DNA of 64,000 bases from CAWHYG01 sp963833505 (GTDB lineage Bacteria; Eisenbacteria; RBG-16-71-46; CAIMUX01): contig CAWHYG010000007.1 in assembly GCA_963833505.1 (NCBI GenBank), forward strand, positions 1,984,001-2,048,000, given 5' to 3'. The notes below the pieces were generated by a model. The model worked only from the letters and a program-made list of their open reading frames with translations. It was not told the DNA's origin and did no database searches. Positions 17,324 through 25,826 of the stretch are shown one piece after another. Numbering within the stretch: position 1 is the stretch's first letter; each line of letters begins with the position of its first letter. Both the position numbers and the translations under genes were made by a program.

Positions 17324-18445
17324 ATGGCCAAGAATCCATGCTTCGCCTTGAACGAGGCGGGCACTTCCGTCTGGCTGGACCAGCTCAGCCGCGCGCTCAT
17401 CCAGGAGGGCCGACTGACCGCGCTGATCGACGAAGCCTGCCTTTCCGGCGTCACCTCGAACCCGGCCATCTTTCAGAAAGCCATGGCCACCGGGAATGCC
17501 TATGACGAGCACCTCCGCGAGCTTCGCGGCCACGGCCTCCGCACCGAGGAGATCTATGAACGGCTGGCCATCCGCGACATCCAGCTTGCATGCGACATCC
17601 TCCGGCCGGTCTGGGAGCGGGCCGGGCACCGGGACGGATTCGTGAGCCTGGAGGTGTCCCCGCATCTGGCCCGGGACGCCGAGGGCACCTTCGCCGCCGC
17701 GCGCCGGCTGCACGCGGCGGTCGACCGGCCCAACGTCCTGATCAAGATTCCCGGAACGTCGGAATGCGTGCCGGCCATCGAACGGGCCCTGAGTGAGGGA
17801 ATCCCGATCAACATCACCCTGCTCTTCTCGGTGGCCGCCTACGAGCAGGTCCACTGGGCCTATCTGCGCGCGATGGCGGCACGGGCGGCCCGCGGGCTGA
17901 CGCTCGAGATCCCTTCGGTGGCCAGCTTCTTCGTCAGCCGGATCGACACCCTGACGGATCAGCTCCTGGAAGAGACGGCGGCGAAGTCGGGGAATCCCGC
18001 GGCCCGCGAGGAGATCCTCTCCCTGCGCGGCCGGGCGGCCGTCGCCAACGCCAAGGTCGCGTACGAGTCCTTTCTCCGGATCTCAGCGCAACCGGAAGCC
18101 CGGGATCTGCAAGGGAAGGGCGGGTGGACCCAGCGACCGCTCTGGGCCAGCACCTCCACCAAGAACCCGGCCTATTCGGATGTCCTCTACGTCGAGCCGC
18201 TCGTCGGGCGCGAGGTCGTGAACACGATGCCGATGGAGACGATCGAGGCCTTCCTCGACCATGGCCGGGTGCGGGCGAACTCGGTGGAGGAGGGCGTGGA
18301 CGAAGCCCGAAAGCACCTCGCCCGCCTGGAGGAGATCGGCATCTCCTTCACCGGCGTGACCGATCGCCTCCTTGAGGACGGGATCGAGAAGTTCAACCAG
18401 CCCTACGACCAGCTTTTGGCGACGCTGGAAAAGAAGCTCGGATAG
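17324..18445 (+). CDS. tal: Transaldolase (TalAB/Tal type)
   Basis: A 373-residue cytoplasmic enzyme of the non-oxidative pentose phosphate pathway, transferring a dihydroxyacetone unit between sugar phosphates. It is the longer bacterial/actinobacterial-type transaldolase: SGVTSNPAIFQKAM near the N-terminus, SLEVSPHLARD, the Schiff-base Lys in NVLIKIPGT (~residue 142), INITLLFSV, and WASTSTKNPAYSDVLYVEPLVG. Nothing in the enzyme looks odd. It is followed by a long non-coding leader belonging to the lysine aminotransferase gene, so it is probably the last gene of its unit. Confidence 0.93.
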   Translation: MAKNPCFALNEAGTSVWLDQLSRALIQEGRLTALIDEACLSGVTSNPAIFQKAMATGNAYDEHLRELRGHGLRTEEIYERLAIRDIQLACDILRPVWERAGHRDGFVSLEVSPHLARDAEGTFAAARRLHAAVDRPNVLIKIPGTSECVPAIERALSEGIPINITLLFSVAAYEQVHWAYLRAMAARAARGLTLEIPSVASFFVSRIDTLTDQLLEETAAKSGNPAAREEILSLRGRAAVANAKVAYESFLRISAQPEARDLQGKGGWTQRPLWASTSTKNPAYSDVLYVEPLVGREVVNTMPMETIEAFLDHGRVRANSVEEGVDEARKHLARLEEIGISFTGVTDRLLEDGIEKFNQPYDQLLATLEKKLG

Positions 18446-18466
18446 GGCTCCCGCTTCCGATATAAT
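18438..18466 (+). promoter_or_regulatory. Possible promoter for the lysine aminotransferase leader
   Basis: A perfect -10 box TATAAT lies at 18461-18466, 15 bases after the tal stop. The matching -35 (TCGGAT at 18438) is poor. If used, the lat mRNA would have a leader of about 250 bases. Confidence 0.35.
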
Positions 18467-18541
18467 CAGGGTAGGCAGGAACGCCGCACCGGCGGGCGGC
18501 GCGGGCCGGGTTTGGGAAGTTCGGGCTCGGGGGCCTTCACC

Positions 18542-18598
18542 ATGAACCGTCAGACTCGAAAGATGCTCCTCTGCATGTATTACGTGTTCAACACGTAA
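18542..18598 (+). CDS. Short upstream ORF (18 codons) in the leader of the lysine aminotransferase gene
   Basis: ATG 18542 opens MNRQTRKMLLCMYYVFNT and ends at TAA 18596-18598. A G-rich stretch (CGGGGGCC near 18530) precedes it. The last six codons plus the stop coincide exactly with a perfect 19-base palindrome, and a second hairpin with a T-rich tail follows at 18617. That order (short ORF, then hairpin, then biosynthetic or degradative gene) resembles a translation-dependent leader. I do not recognise the peptide, and it has no run of lysine codons, so lysine attenuation is not directly supported. Confidence 0.4.
   Translation: MNRQTRKMLLCMYYVFNT
18580..18598. promoter_or_regulatory. Perfect 19-bp palindrome upstream of lat
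   Basis: TTACGTGTT-C-AACACGTAA is a perfect inverted repeat with nine-base arms and a single central base, 124 bases before the lat start. Length and symmetry fit a TetR- or LacI-like operator. As RNA it would give a tight hairpin. It overlaps the end of the short upstream ORF. Confidence 0.5.
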
Positions 18599-18616
18599 CC
18601 ATCCTTCCGCTTGACG

Positions 18617-18633
18617 CGGCCGGTTTTCGGCCG
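18617..18633 (+). terminator. Hairpin followed by a pyrimidine-rich tract in the lat leader
   Basis: CGGCCG-GTTTT-CGGCCG forms a six-pair GC stem. Starting 18 bases later, TCCTTTTTCTCTCTTTCTCTC is T/C-rich. It could be a weak intrinsic terminator or attenuator between the leader ORF and lat. Confidence 0.35.
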
Positions 18634-18721
18634 TCCGACGACTCCTTTTTCTCTCTTTCTCTCCCATTCATCCGGCCGAAACGCCGCGGGCGCATCCGCC
18701 CCGGCGCGCGAGAGGAGCGCC

Positions 18722-20107
18722 ATGTTCAAGACCAAGATCGCCCCCCCTGCCGTCCGCGATTCGCTTCAGGGACGGATCCTGGTGGACGGATTCGAGATGG
18801 TTCTGGATCTCGACCGGAGCCGCGGCCCCTGGCTGGTGGACGCGCGGGACGGCTCGGAGTACATCGACTTCTTCACCTATTTCGCCTCGATGCCGCTCGG
18901 GCTGAACCACCCGCGTCTCGCCAACGACGACGTCATCCGCCGGATGGGGCGGATCGCCCTCAACAAGCCGACCAATTCGGACATCTACACGACCGTCATG
19001 GCCGAGTTTGTTGAGACCTTTTTCCGCGTCGCTGTGCCCGACCATTTCACGCGTGCCTTCTTCATCGAAGGGGGCGCGGTCGCGGTGGAAAACGCCCTCA
19101 AGGCGGCCTTCGACTGGAAGGTGAATCAGAATCTCGCCCGCGGATTCACGCCGGACAACGGCCATCCCGACGGCCGCGGGCACAAGATCATCCACTTCCG
19201 GCACTGCTTCCACGGACGCACCGGTTACACGCTGTCGATGACCGACTCGCCGGACAAGGCCAAGACGCAATGGTACCCGAAGTTCTCCTGGCCGCGCGTG
19301 GACTGCCCGGCCGCGACCTTTCCCCTGGCGGGCGGCAACCTGGAGCGGACGATCGACGCGGAGACGCGGGTCCTTCGCCAGATCGAGCAGGCGGTGGAGG
19401 AGAATCCGCACGACGTCGCGGCCCTCATCATCGAGCCGATCCAGGGGGAAGGCGGAGACAACCACTTCCGCCCGGAGTTCCATCGCGAGCTGCGCCGGCT
19501 GGCGGATGCGCATGAGTTCCTGCTGATCCACGACGAGGTCCAGACCGGCATGGGCCTGACCGGCCGCATGTGGTGCCATCAGACCGTCGGGGTCGAGCCC
19601 GATCTCCTCTGCTTCGGCAAGAAGTTCCAGGTCTGCGGGGTCCTGGCCGGCCGCCGGTTGGACCAGAACGAGCACAACGTCTTCAACAGTCCCGGACGGA
19701 TCAATTCGACCTGGGGAGGCAACCTGGTCGACATGGCGCGCTGCCAGCTCTACCTCGAGGTCATCGAGGAGGACAACCTGATCGAGAACGCGCGCCGGGA
19801 AGGGGCGCTTCTCCTCGCCGGTCTGGAAAGAATGCAGGAGGATCTGGACGGTCTGATCACCAACGCCCGCGGCCAGGGGCTCATGTGCGCGTTCGACCTC
19901 ACCCCGGCGGTCGATCGAAGGACGTTCCTGAACAAGGCGCTGGAGGAGAAGGTGGTCATGCTGCCCTGCGGGGAGCGGTCGGTGCGGTTCCGGCCGCCGC
20001 TCAGCATCGACCGGGAGGTCCTCGAGGAGGGGTTGCGACGCGTGAAGAGGGCGATCCTGGCGGCCCGCGAAGCTCGGAGCGCGGCCAGCTCGACCGCCGC
20101 GAGATAG
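18722..20107 (+). CDS. lat: L-lysine 6-transaminase (lysine epsilon-aminotransferase)
   Basis: A 461-residue PLP enzyme of class III (fold type I). It moves the epsilon-amino group of lysine to 2-oxoglutarate, giving aminoadipate semialdehyde. Family-specific sequence: YIDFFTYFASMPLGLNHP, NKPTNSDIYTTVMAEFVETF, FIEGGAVAVENALKAAFDWK, FRHCFHGRTGYTLSMTDSP, EPIQGEGGDNHFRPEF, LIHDEVQTGMGLTG, and the PLP Lys in LLCFGKKFQVCG (~residue 300). ATG 18722 has GAGAGGAG just upstream. It is preceded by a 276-base leader containing a short ORF, a perfect palindrome and a hairpin, so it is probably regulated. No lysine pathway partner is adjacent. Confidence 0.9.
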   Translation: MFKTKIAPPAVRDSLQGRILVDGFEMVLDLDRSRGPWLVDARDGSEYIDFFTYFASMPLGLNHPRLANDDVIRRMGRIALNKPTNSDIYTTVMAEFVETFFRVAVPDHFTRAFFIEGGAVAVENALKAAFDWKVNQNLARGFTPDNGHPDGRGHKIIHFRHCFHGRTGYTLSMTDSPDKAKTQWYPKFSWPRVDCPAATFPLAGGNLERTIDAETRVLRQIEQAVEENPHDVAALIIEPIQGEGGDNHFRPEFHRELRRLADAHEFLLIHDEVQTGMGLTGRMWCHQTVGVEPDLLCFGKKFQVCGVLAGRRLDQNEHNVFNSPGRINSTWGGNLVDMARCQLYLEVIEEDNLIENARREGALLLAGLERMQEDLDGLITNARGQGLMCAFDLTPAVDRRTFLNKALEEKVVMLPCGERSVRFRPPLSIDREVLEEGLRRVKRAILAAREARSAASSTAAR

Positions 20108-20488
20108 CAGCGCGTTCGGAGGTGGTTCAAGCCAGGACCAGTGGCGGGTGGTCTCCGATCATCATGAGATCTTGTCCTGGCAGAGGCGGAATCGGCATCG
20201 CTGAATCCAGCGTTCGTGGACCAACAGACCGTGTAACGGACCGTCTCGCCCGGACAGCTGTTGTCCGGCGCCGAATGCCACCGCAGTTCCAGTCTCTGGC
20301 TATTTCCTCTTTGTGACAGGCCGGTGAGCGTGTACTATTGACAGCGCGACTCGGACGGCATGCGACAAGATCGGCACGATCAGGGGAATGGCAGGACCTT
20401 CCCGGGCTCCGCACGCCCGTGCTTTCTTCCGACCCCGGGTGCGTGTCATAACACGTTTCCATACCTACGCTTAGCCAGGGGGACAACC
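20108..20488 (+). other. Intergenic region with an inverted repeat and a -35-like box
   Basis: 381 bases without a supportable gene. CCGGACA-GCTGT-TGTCCGG (20250-20268) is a perfect seven-base inverted repeat and may be part of a terminator or operator. A consensus TTGACA lies at 20338-20343, but no good -10 follows at the right spacing. Confidence 0.35.
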
Positions 20489-23400
20489 ATGAGGCCAATC
20501 ACCTTGATCCTGCTCACGGGAGTGCTGCTTCTGGGCGCATCCGTATCCACGTCCCAAGGAGCGACGATCACCTGGACGGGAAATGCCGGTGACAATTCGT
20601 GGCACACGCCCGGCAACTGGAACCTGAACCGGGTTCCCGGCACGGGCGACGACGTCGTACTCCCGAGTCTATCCGATCCCCTGCCCGTCAGCTACACGAC
20701 CGGATCGACTTCGATCCACAGCCTGGTGAGCCACATGATGCTGCAGCTCACGGGGGGAACCCTTCAGGTCACATCCACCTCCGACCTCCTCGTCTTGTTC
20801 CAGTTGACCGGCGGCACGTTCGATATCGAGGGAAGCGCCACTTTCGAGTCGGCGTTTCGATGGAGCGGTGGGACCGTGACCGGGGCGGGGACGGCGACGC
20901 TGGGCGCGCATGGGAACTGTGACATCACCGGCTCCGTCCACCTGAAAGCGCCCGTCATCAACCAGGGGATCTGGACCGGCCATGCCGCCTCCTCCCTCGA
21001 GCTCAACGCGACCTTCCAGAACTATTCCGGGGGGGCCTTCGACATCGTTGGCTCGATGAACGTCTACACCGGGACACAGGGGACATTCAATAACCAGTCG
21101 GGTGCCACCTTCGACGTGGCCTGCCCCGGGGACACGGCGACCTTCCGGCAGCCGACATTCTCCAATGCCGGTCTGATCCACGTCGAGTCCGGCACGCTGG
21201 ATCTTGGAAATGTCACGAGCAGCGGAACGATCCTGGTCGACCAGAACGGGGTCTGCGACTGCAATAGCCTGGGCATGAGCGGCGGCGGCGCGATCGGCTC
21301 GGGCACGCTCACGCTCGGCGGCTTCACCTGGACGGGCGGAACACTGTCCGGAGGCGGCGTCACCACCGTCCGGGCTGGCGTGAACTGGACCATCAGCGGC
21401 GCCAACCTCAATCTGTGGAGGACGCTGCAGAACAACGGAAACTGCACCTGGGGAGGCGGCACGGTCAATCTCGCCAGTTCCTTTCTGAATCAGTCGGGGG
21501 CGCTCTTCCGGAGCGCGGACGGCAGCACCGGTCAGATCATCGGCGCGGGCCTGAAGTACGAATTCCAAAACCAGGCAGGTGCGACCTTCCAGGCCAGCTC
21601 GGGATCAGTGACGCTCACATCGATGACGCTGACCAATGCCGGCACCCTCGACCTGGGAAACTCCCGCCTTACCGTTGATGGCGACAGCCTGACGAGCACG
21701 GGGACGATCACGGGGTCGTCCTACGGTCTCTGCTTGTTGCGGAATGCATCGGTCGCGCACATCGCCGCCGGTTCCTCGTTCCTCGCAGGCCTGACCTGTG
21801 ATCAATCCAGTTTCTACGCTGCCCAAGGAGCCGATTTCGCTCCGATGCGATCCGTATTGCTGTATAGCAGCCTGCTACAGATTGACTGCGACGCGACCAT
21901 CCCGGACCTGGCCATCACTAGCGGTACCCTCACGGGCGCCGGCGCCGTCACCGCCCAGGGGCTCTCGTGGTCGGGCGGTACGATGTCCGGGACCGGCACG
22001 ACGACGATTCCCGCCTCGACGGCATGGTCTATCGACGGTGGCGTCGACTGCCAATTGAGCCGGACCCTGTACAACGACGGGAATTGCTCCTGGCAGGCGG
22101 GAAGCGGAGGCCACCTTTACATCGATGGGACCTTCGCGAACCGATCGGGCGGGTGGTTCCGGGCTCTCAACGATCAGACCATAGACTTCGCGTCCACGCT
22201 CGGCACGTTCGACAACCAGGCCGGCGCGACCTTCGAGAAGAGCGCCTCGACCGGCACCACCACCGTCAACCGGATCCTCTTCAACAACGCCGGCACGATC
22301 TCGGTCCAATCGGGCATCCTGACGGTGACCGGCCAGTTTCCGAGCGCCCACGGTTACGACTTGCTGAGCGGCACCTACGACCTCCAGGGGATCTTCCGCT
22401 ACCAGGGGGCGAGAATCGATCGGAACTACGCCACGATCATCCTGGATGGCCCTGGCTCCGCGATCCAGAACACGACCGGGGCGGACGCTCTGTACAATGT
22501 CTTTGAAGAGAACCATGGAGCCTTCACGGTTACGAACGGGCGCAGTTTGACTACCTACACGCTGAATAACTACGGACAGGTCTTCGTCACGGCCAGCGGC
22601 GTCTGGATCGCGAACCAGGACTCTCGTCAGGATGCGGGCGTGATTCACCTCGACACGGGAACGTTGACCGTGGGTACCGGCCGGGGAGCGCTCAACATCA
22701 ACAGCGGAGTGTTGTCGGGAACGGGCACGATCAACGCCGCGGTGACCAACTCCGCCACGCTGAGCCCCGGCTCCTCGCCCGGAGCCATCCACATCACATT
22801 TCGTTACCTGCAGGGGTCGACGGGAGTCCTGGTTGCCGAGGTGGGCGGATCGGATCCGGGAACCGGCTACGACGTCGTCACGGTCGACAATCAGGCTGGC
22901 CTCGGCGGTTCGCTCCAGCCCTCGGTGATCAATGGGTACGTACCGCCGGACGGAGCGGTCTTCGACATCCTGACCGCGTCCTCGATCAGCAGCGCGTTCG
23001 CGAATACGGGGCTTCCCTGTGAGTACCCCGGCGGCTGTCTGACCGGTCAGCAGCTCACCGATCGCTTCCGCTTGACGGGCCACACGCTCGTGATCACGCA
23101 GCAGCCGCAAAGCCAGACCGTGCCCGTGGGCGCCCCCGCGGTCTTCACGGTCGCGCTCAACCGGAACGCGGCGTACCAGTGGCGCAAGGACGGACAGCCG
23201 ATCCAGGGAGCCACGAACGATACCCTGGTCATTGCGCAGGCGCTGCCCGGCGACGCGGGGAGCTACGACGTGATCTGCACCTCCGACTGCGCCGAGATCC
23301 AGAGCGCTCCCGCGATCCTGACCGTCGTGGACTTGACCCCGCCGCAAGTCCAGCTGACGAGCCCGAACGGCGGCGAGGTCTGGGATGGCGGATCCACGCA

Positions 23401-23953
23401 TGCCATCACCTGGACCGCATCGGACAACGTCGGCGTGACGGCGATCGACCTGGCGGGCTCTTTCGACGGCGGGCAGACCTATCCGCTGCCGATCGCGTCC
23501 GGTCTCCCCAACAGCGGGACGTTCCAGTGGGTCGTGCCGGACACGGCCTGCGTGACCGCGAGGGTCCGCGTGACGGCGCATGATGCGGCCGGCAACACGG
23601 CGTCGGATGCGAGCGATGGGAACTTCGCGATCCGCTGGATGGACGTGGGCGTCGAGAGCGGTCTGCTCGGCGTTCGTGACGACCTGGCCATCCACCCGAA
23701 CCCGAGCCGGGGCGGAGATGTTCGGGTGATCTACCGGCTGGCGCAGACGTCGCAAGTCGAGATCGACATCTTCGATCCGGAAGGCCGGTTGGTGCGACGG
23801 TTGGAGGGCGGGCCGCGCGCGGCCGGAGTTCATGTCCTGGACTGGGATCGCAGGGATGACCACGGAAACCCGGTCGCTTCGGGGGCATACCTGGTCCACC
23901 TGAGCAGGGGCGACGCGAAGGTGGTTACGAAGATGTTGGTCATCATTCGATAG
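20489..23953 (+). CDS. Large exported beta-rich protein with Ig-like domains and a FlgD-like C-terminal sorting module
   Basis: An 1154-residue protein with a signal peptide (MRPITLILLTGVLLLGASVSTSQGA). Residues ~20-800 are Gly/Thr/Ser/Asn-rich strand repeats of the type 'WSGGT(M/V)(S/T)G.G(T/A)..' and 'NNAGTI.V.SGTL.V', as in autotransporter or filamentous beta-helix passengers. An Ig-like domain follows (~residue 870, FTVALNRNAAYQWRKDGQPI...GSYDVICTSDCAEIQSAPA). A second beta domain (PNGGEVWDGGSTHAITWTAS) comes next. The last ~85 residues (IHPNPSRGGDVRVIYRL...VEIDIFDPEGRLVRRL...GVHVLDWDRRD..G..VASGAYLVHLSRG) form the FlgD-like / type IX-like C-terminal module that directs surface attachment in FCB bacteria. 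Probable surface adhesin or structural protein. AGGGGG precedes ATG 20489. Confidence 0.75.
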   Translation: MRPITLILLTGVLLLGASVSTSQGATITWTGNAGDNSWHTPGNWNLNRVPGTGDDVVLPSLSDPLPVSYTTGSTSIHSLVSHMMLQLTGGTLQVTSTSDLLVLFQLTGGTFDIEGSATFESAFRWSGGTVTGAGTATLGAHGNCDITGSVHLKAPVINQGIWTGHAASSLELNATFQNYSGGAFDIVGSMNVYTGTQGTFNNQSGATFDVACPGDTATFRQPTFSNAGLIHVESGTLDLGNVTSSGTILVDQNGVCDCNSLGMSGGGAIGSGTLTLGGFTWTGGTLSGGGVTTVRAGVNWTISGANLNLWRTLQNNGNCTWGGGTVNLASSFLNQSGALFRSADGSTGQIIGAGLKYEFQNQAGATFQASSGSVTLTSMTLTNAGTLDLGNSRLTVDGDSLTSTGTITGSSYGLCLLRNASVAHIAAGSSFLAGLTCDQSSFYAAQGADFAPMRSVLLYSSLLQIDCDATIPDLAITSGTLTGAGAVTAQGLSWSGGTMSGTGTTTIPASTAWSIDGGVDCQLSRTLYNDGNCSWQAGSGGHLYIDGTFANRSGGWFRALNDQTIDFASTLGTFDNQAGATFEKSASTGTTTVNRILFNNAGTISVQSGILTVTGQFPSAHGYDLLSGTYDLQGIFRYQGARIDRNYATIILDGPGSAIQNTTGADALYNVFEENHGAFTVTNGRSLTTYTLNNYGQVFVTASGVWIANQDSRQDAGVIHLDTGTLTVGTGRGALNINSGVLSGTGTINAAVTNSATLSPGSSPGAIHITFRYLQGSTGVLVAEVGGSDPGTGYDVVTVDNQAGLGGSLQPSVINGYVPPDGAVFDILTASSISSAFANTGLPCEYPGGCLTGQQLTDRFRLTGHTLVITQQPQSQTVPVGAPAVFTVALNRNAAYQWRKDGQPIQGATNDTLVIAQALPGDAGSYDVICTSDCAEIQSAPAILTVVDLTPPQVQLTSPNGGEVWDGGSTHAITWTASDNVGVTAIDLAGSFDGGQTYPLPIASGLPNSGTFQWVVPDTACVTARVRVTAHDAAGNTASDASDGNFAIRWMDVGVESGLLGVRDDLAIHPNPSRGGDVRVIYRLAQTSQVEIDIFDPEGRLVRRLEGGPRAAGVHVLDWDRRDDHGNPVASGAYLVHLSRGDAKVVTKMLVIIR

Positions 23954-24179
23954 GAGCCGTGGTGACTTTGACGCCGCACGAGCTGGATCTGATCCGGGGC
24001 TTCTGGCCGAAACGATCGCCGCGGAGCTGGATGAGCTGCCGATGCCGTGCCTGTTCGACGTCCAAGCCCTGTCAGCGATCAGATCCCGGCCGCTTCGCGA
24101 GCACATCGCGCGGGCCGGCGTGAACATTCTCGGGCGCGAGCCGGCGGCGGAGCGCCCGGCCGGCGATGGGAATGGATGA
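23952..24179 (+). pseudogene. Remnant of a nucleotidyltransferase (MntA-like) gene
   Basis: Frame 0 from ~23952 to TGA 24177-24179 has no start codon of its own but reads GLLAETIAAELDELPMPCLFDVQALS, then RPLREHIARAGVNIL. This is the typical C-terminal half of MNT/HI0073 nucleotidyltransferases (ELPLPY.VDLVDLS..., ALREHI.R.G..LY). The GSX10DXD part is missing, so this is a 5'-truncated remnant. The intact MntA at 16.2 kb is a separate gene. Confidence 0.45.
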
Positions 24180-24296
24180 ATGACTGAGCTGATCGACAAC
24201 GGCAGGATGAAGAAGAACGCGCTCAAGCATTCTGATCACGCAGCTTCACCAGGGCGATACGGCGGAGGCCGGGTCGATCGTGAACGATACGGTCTA
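24180..24296 (+). pseudogene. Short DUF438-like N-terminal fragment with a frame break
   Basis: ATG 24180 begins directly after the preceding stop: MTELIDNGRMKKNALKH. If one T is removed from GCATTCTG at 24227, the reading continues LITQLHQGDTAEAGSIVNDTV and stops at 24296. The combined peptide resembles the first ~35 residues of DUF438 proteins (SELI..R..KK.ALK..I..LH.G...EE). It is probably a gene remnant. The frame break is the same CAGATGC-to-CAGAATGC change seen in three larger genes. The rest of the gap to 24572 holds nothing I recognise. Confidence 0.35.
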
Positions 24297-24572
24297 GCTG
24301 TTGCGCGACCGCGGGGCCATGCGCGCCAGGAAGCGGGCGAACGCGAAGAGCAGCAGGGCTACGCTCATGCCGGGCGCCGCTCGCAGGACGCGCGCCGCAT
24401 CGCCCCGAGCGTCCCGCCTGGACCCCACCGGACCCCGGCAGACGCCCGTTCGGCGCTCGGCCCAAGAATCCGGCATTAACCGCTCCCCCTGCGGCTCCCC
24501 CCTTGCTACGATCCCGCCGGTAGCGCATGGAGTCCGGTCCAGGGAAACGGCCCGAGACCCGGCGGAGGGAGC

Positions 24573-25754
24573 ATGGCGGCCAATCAATCCTATCTTCCCA
24601 TGGTCGAAGTCACCCGCGGCCAGCGCGTGGAATCGCTCCACCGCGGCGCCATCGCGGTCGTGGATTCGCGGGGCCGCCTGATCGCCTCCCTGGGGAATCC
24701 GAAGGAACCGGTCTACCTGCGCTCGAGCGCCAAGCCGATCCAGGCGTTGGCCCTGGTCTGCTCCGGGGCGGCCGACGCCTTCAAGCTGACGGACGAAGAG
24801 CTGGCGGTCGTGTGCGGCTCGCACAGCGGGGAGCCGCGCCACGTCGAGCTGGTCCAGAGCGTGCTGCGGAAGGCCGGCCTCAAGGTCTCGGACCTGCAAT
24901 GCGGGGCGCATCCGCCGTTCGATCCGGCGTCGCGGCGGGCCCTGGCGCAGGCTGGGGAAGAGCCGAGCGCGCTGCACAACAACTGCTCGGGCAAGCACGC
25001 CGGGATGCTGGCGGCGGCGAAGCACCTGGGCCTGCCCACGGCGACGTATCTCGACTCCCGGCACGAGATCCAGGTCGCGATCCGCGGACTCCTGGCGTTT
25101 CTGGCCGGAATGGATCCGGAGGAGGTCGGCCTCGCGGTGGACGGATGCGCCGCCCCGACGTTCCTTCTGCCTCTCCGGTCCTTCGCGCTGGCCATGGCCA
25201 GGATGGCCGCCGCGGGCGAGAACCTCGAGCAAGGGATCCCCGAAGCGATCGACGATTCGGAGGGCGGGGCCGGCTACTCCGAAGAGGGCCGGGGCGAGGC
25301 GGAGCTCGAGGAGGTCGCCGAGTACGAGGTCGAAGACAACGAGGAAGAGACCTTCCCGGTTTCGGTGCCGGATGGGCTGGCCCGCATCTGGAAGGCCATG
25401 AAGGGCAACCCGGTCATCCTCGCAGGGTCGCGCGGCCGGATCTGCACCGACGTCATGCGGGTGGCGGCGCACCTGGGCATCCCCTTGATCGCCAAGAGCG
25501 GCGCCGAGGGGGTCTACGCCATGGCGGTGGTCGACCGTGGACAAGCGTATGGGATCGCCCTCAAGGTCGAGGACGGCGCCGAGCGGGCCCGGAACGCCGC
25601 GGCGCTCGAGACCCTGCTCCAGCTCGGGTTCCTTCCGAATGAAGCGCGGGACACGTTGGTCGGGTACTACCGGCCTCCGGTCTTGAATCAACGGGGAGAA
25701 GCAGTCGGCGAAGTGCGCGTGCGCTTTCGCCTGAATCGCGGGTTGCCCGGTTAG
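24573..25754 (+). CDS. Asparaginase (L-asparaginase II family) with an acidic insertion
   Basis: A 393-residue cytoplasmic enzyme of the Rhizobium-type/asparaginase_II family (PF06089), unrelated to the classical EcA type; it hydrolyses asparagine to aspartate and ammonia. Diagnostic motifs: VTRGQRVESLHRGAIAVVD, YLRSSAKPIQALALV (the conserved Ser-Lys motif), CGSHSGEPRHVELV, LHNNCSGKHAGMLA, VDGCAAPTFLLPL and KSGAEGVYAMAV. Between residues ~212 and 245, where relatives have a short loop, there is a strongly acidic Glu/Asp-rich insertion (DDSEGGAGYSEEGRGEAELEE and onward). GGAGGGAGC precedes ATG 24573. It is probably transcribed alone. Confidence 0.9.
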   Translation: MAANQSYLPMVEVTRGQRVESLHRGAIAVVDSRGRLIASLGNPKEPVYLRSSAKPIQALALVCSGAADAFKLTDEELAVVCGSHSGEPRHVELVQSVLRKAGLKVSDLQCGAHPPFDPASRRALAQAGEEPSALHNNCSGKHAGMLAAAKHLGLPTATYLDSRHEIQVAIRGLLAFLAGMDPEEVGLAVDGCAAPTFLLPLRSFALAMARMAAAGENLEQGIPEAIDDSEGGAGYSEEGRGEAELEEVAEYEVEDNEEETFPVSVPDGLARIWKAMKGNPVILAGSRGRICTDVMRVAAHLGIPLIAKSGAEGVYAMAVVDRGQAYGIALKVEDGAERARNAAALETLLQLGFLPNEARDTLVGYYRPPVLNQRGEAVGEVRVRFRLNRGLPG

Positions 25755-25826
25755 GCCGCAGGCCGGGCTGCGATCGTGGGTCGCCGGGTCGATCCGCGGA
25801 AACCTCAACCAATCGTAGGAGGCGGG

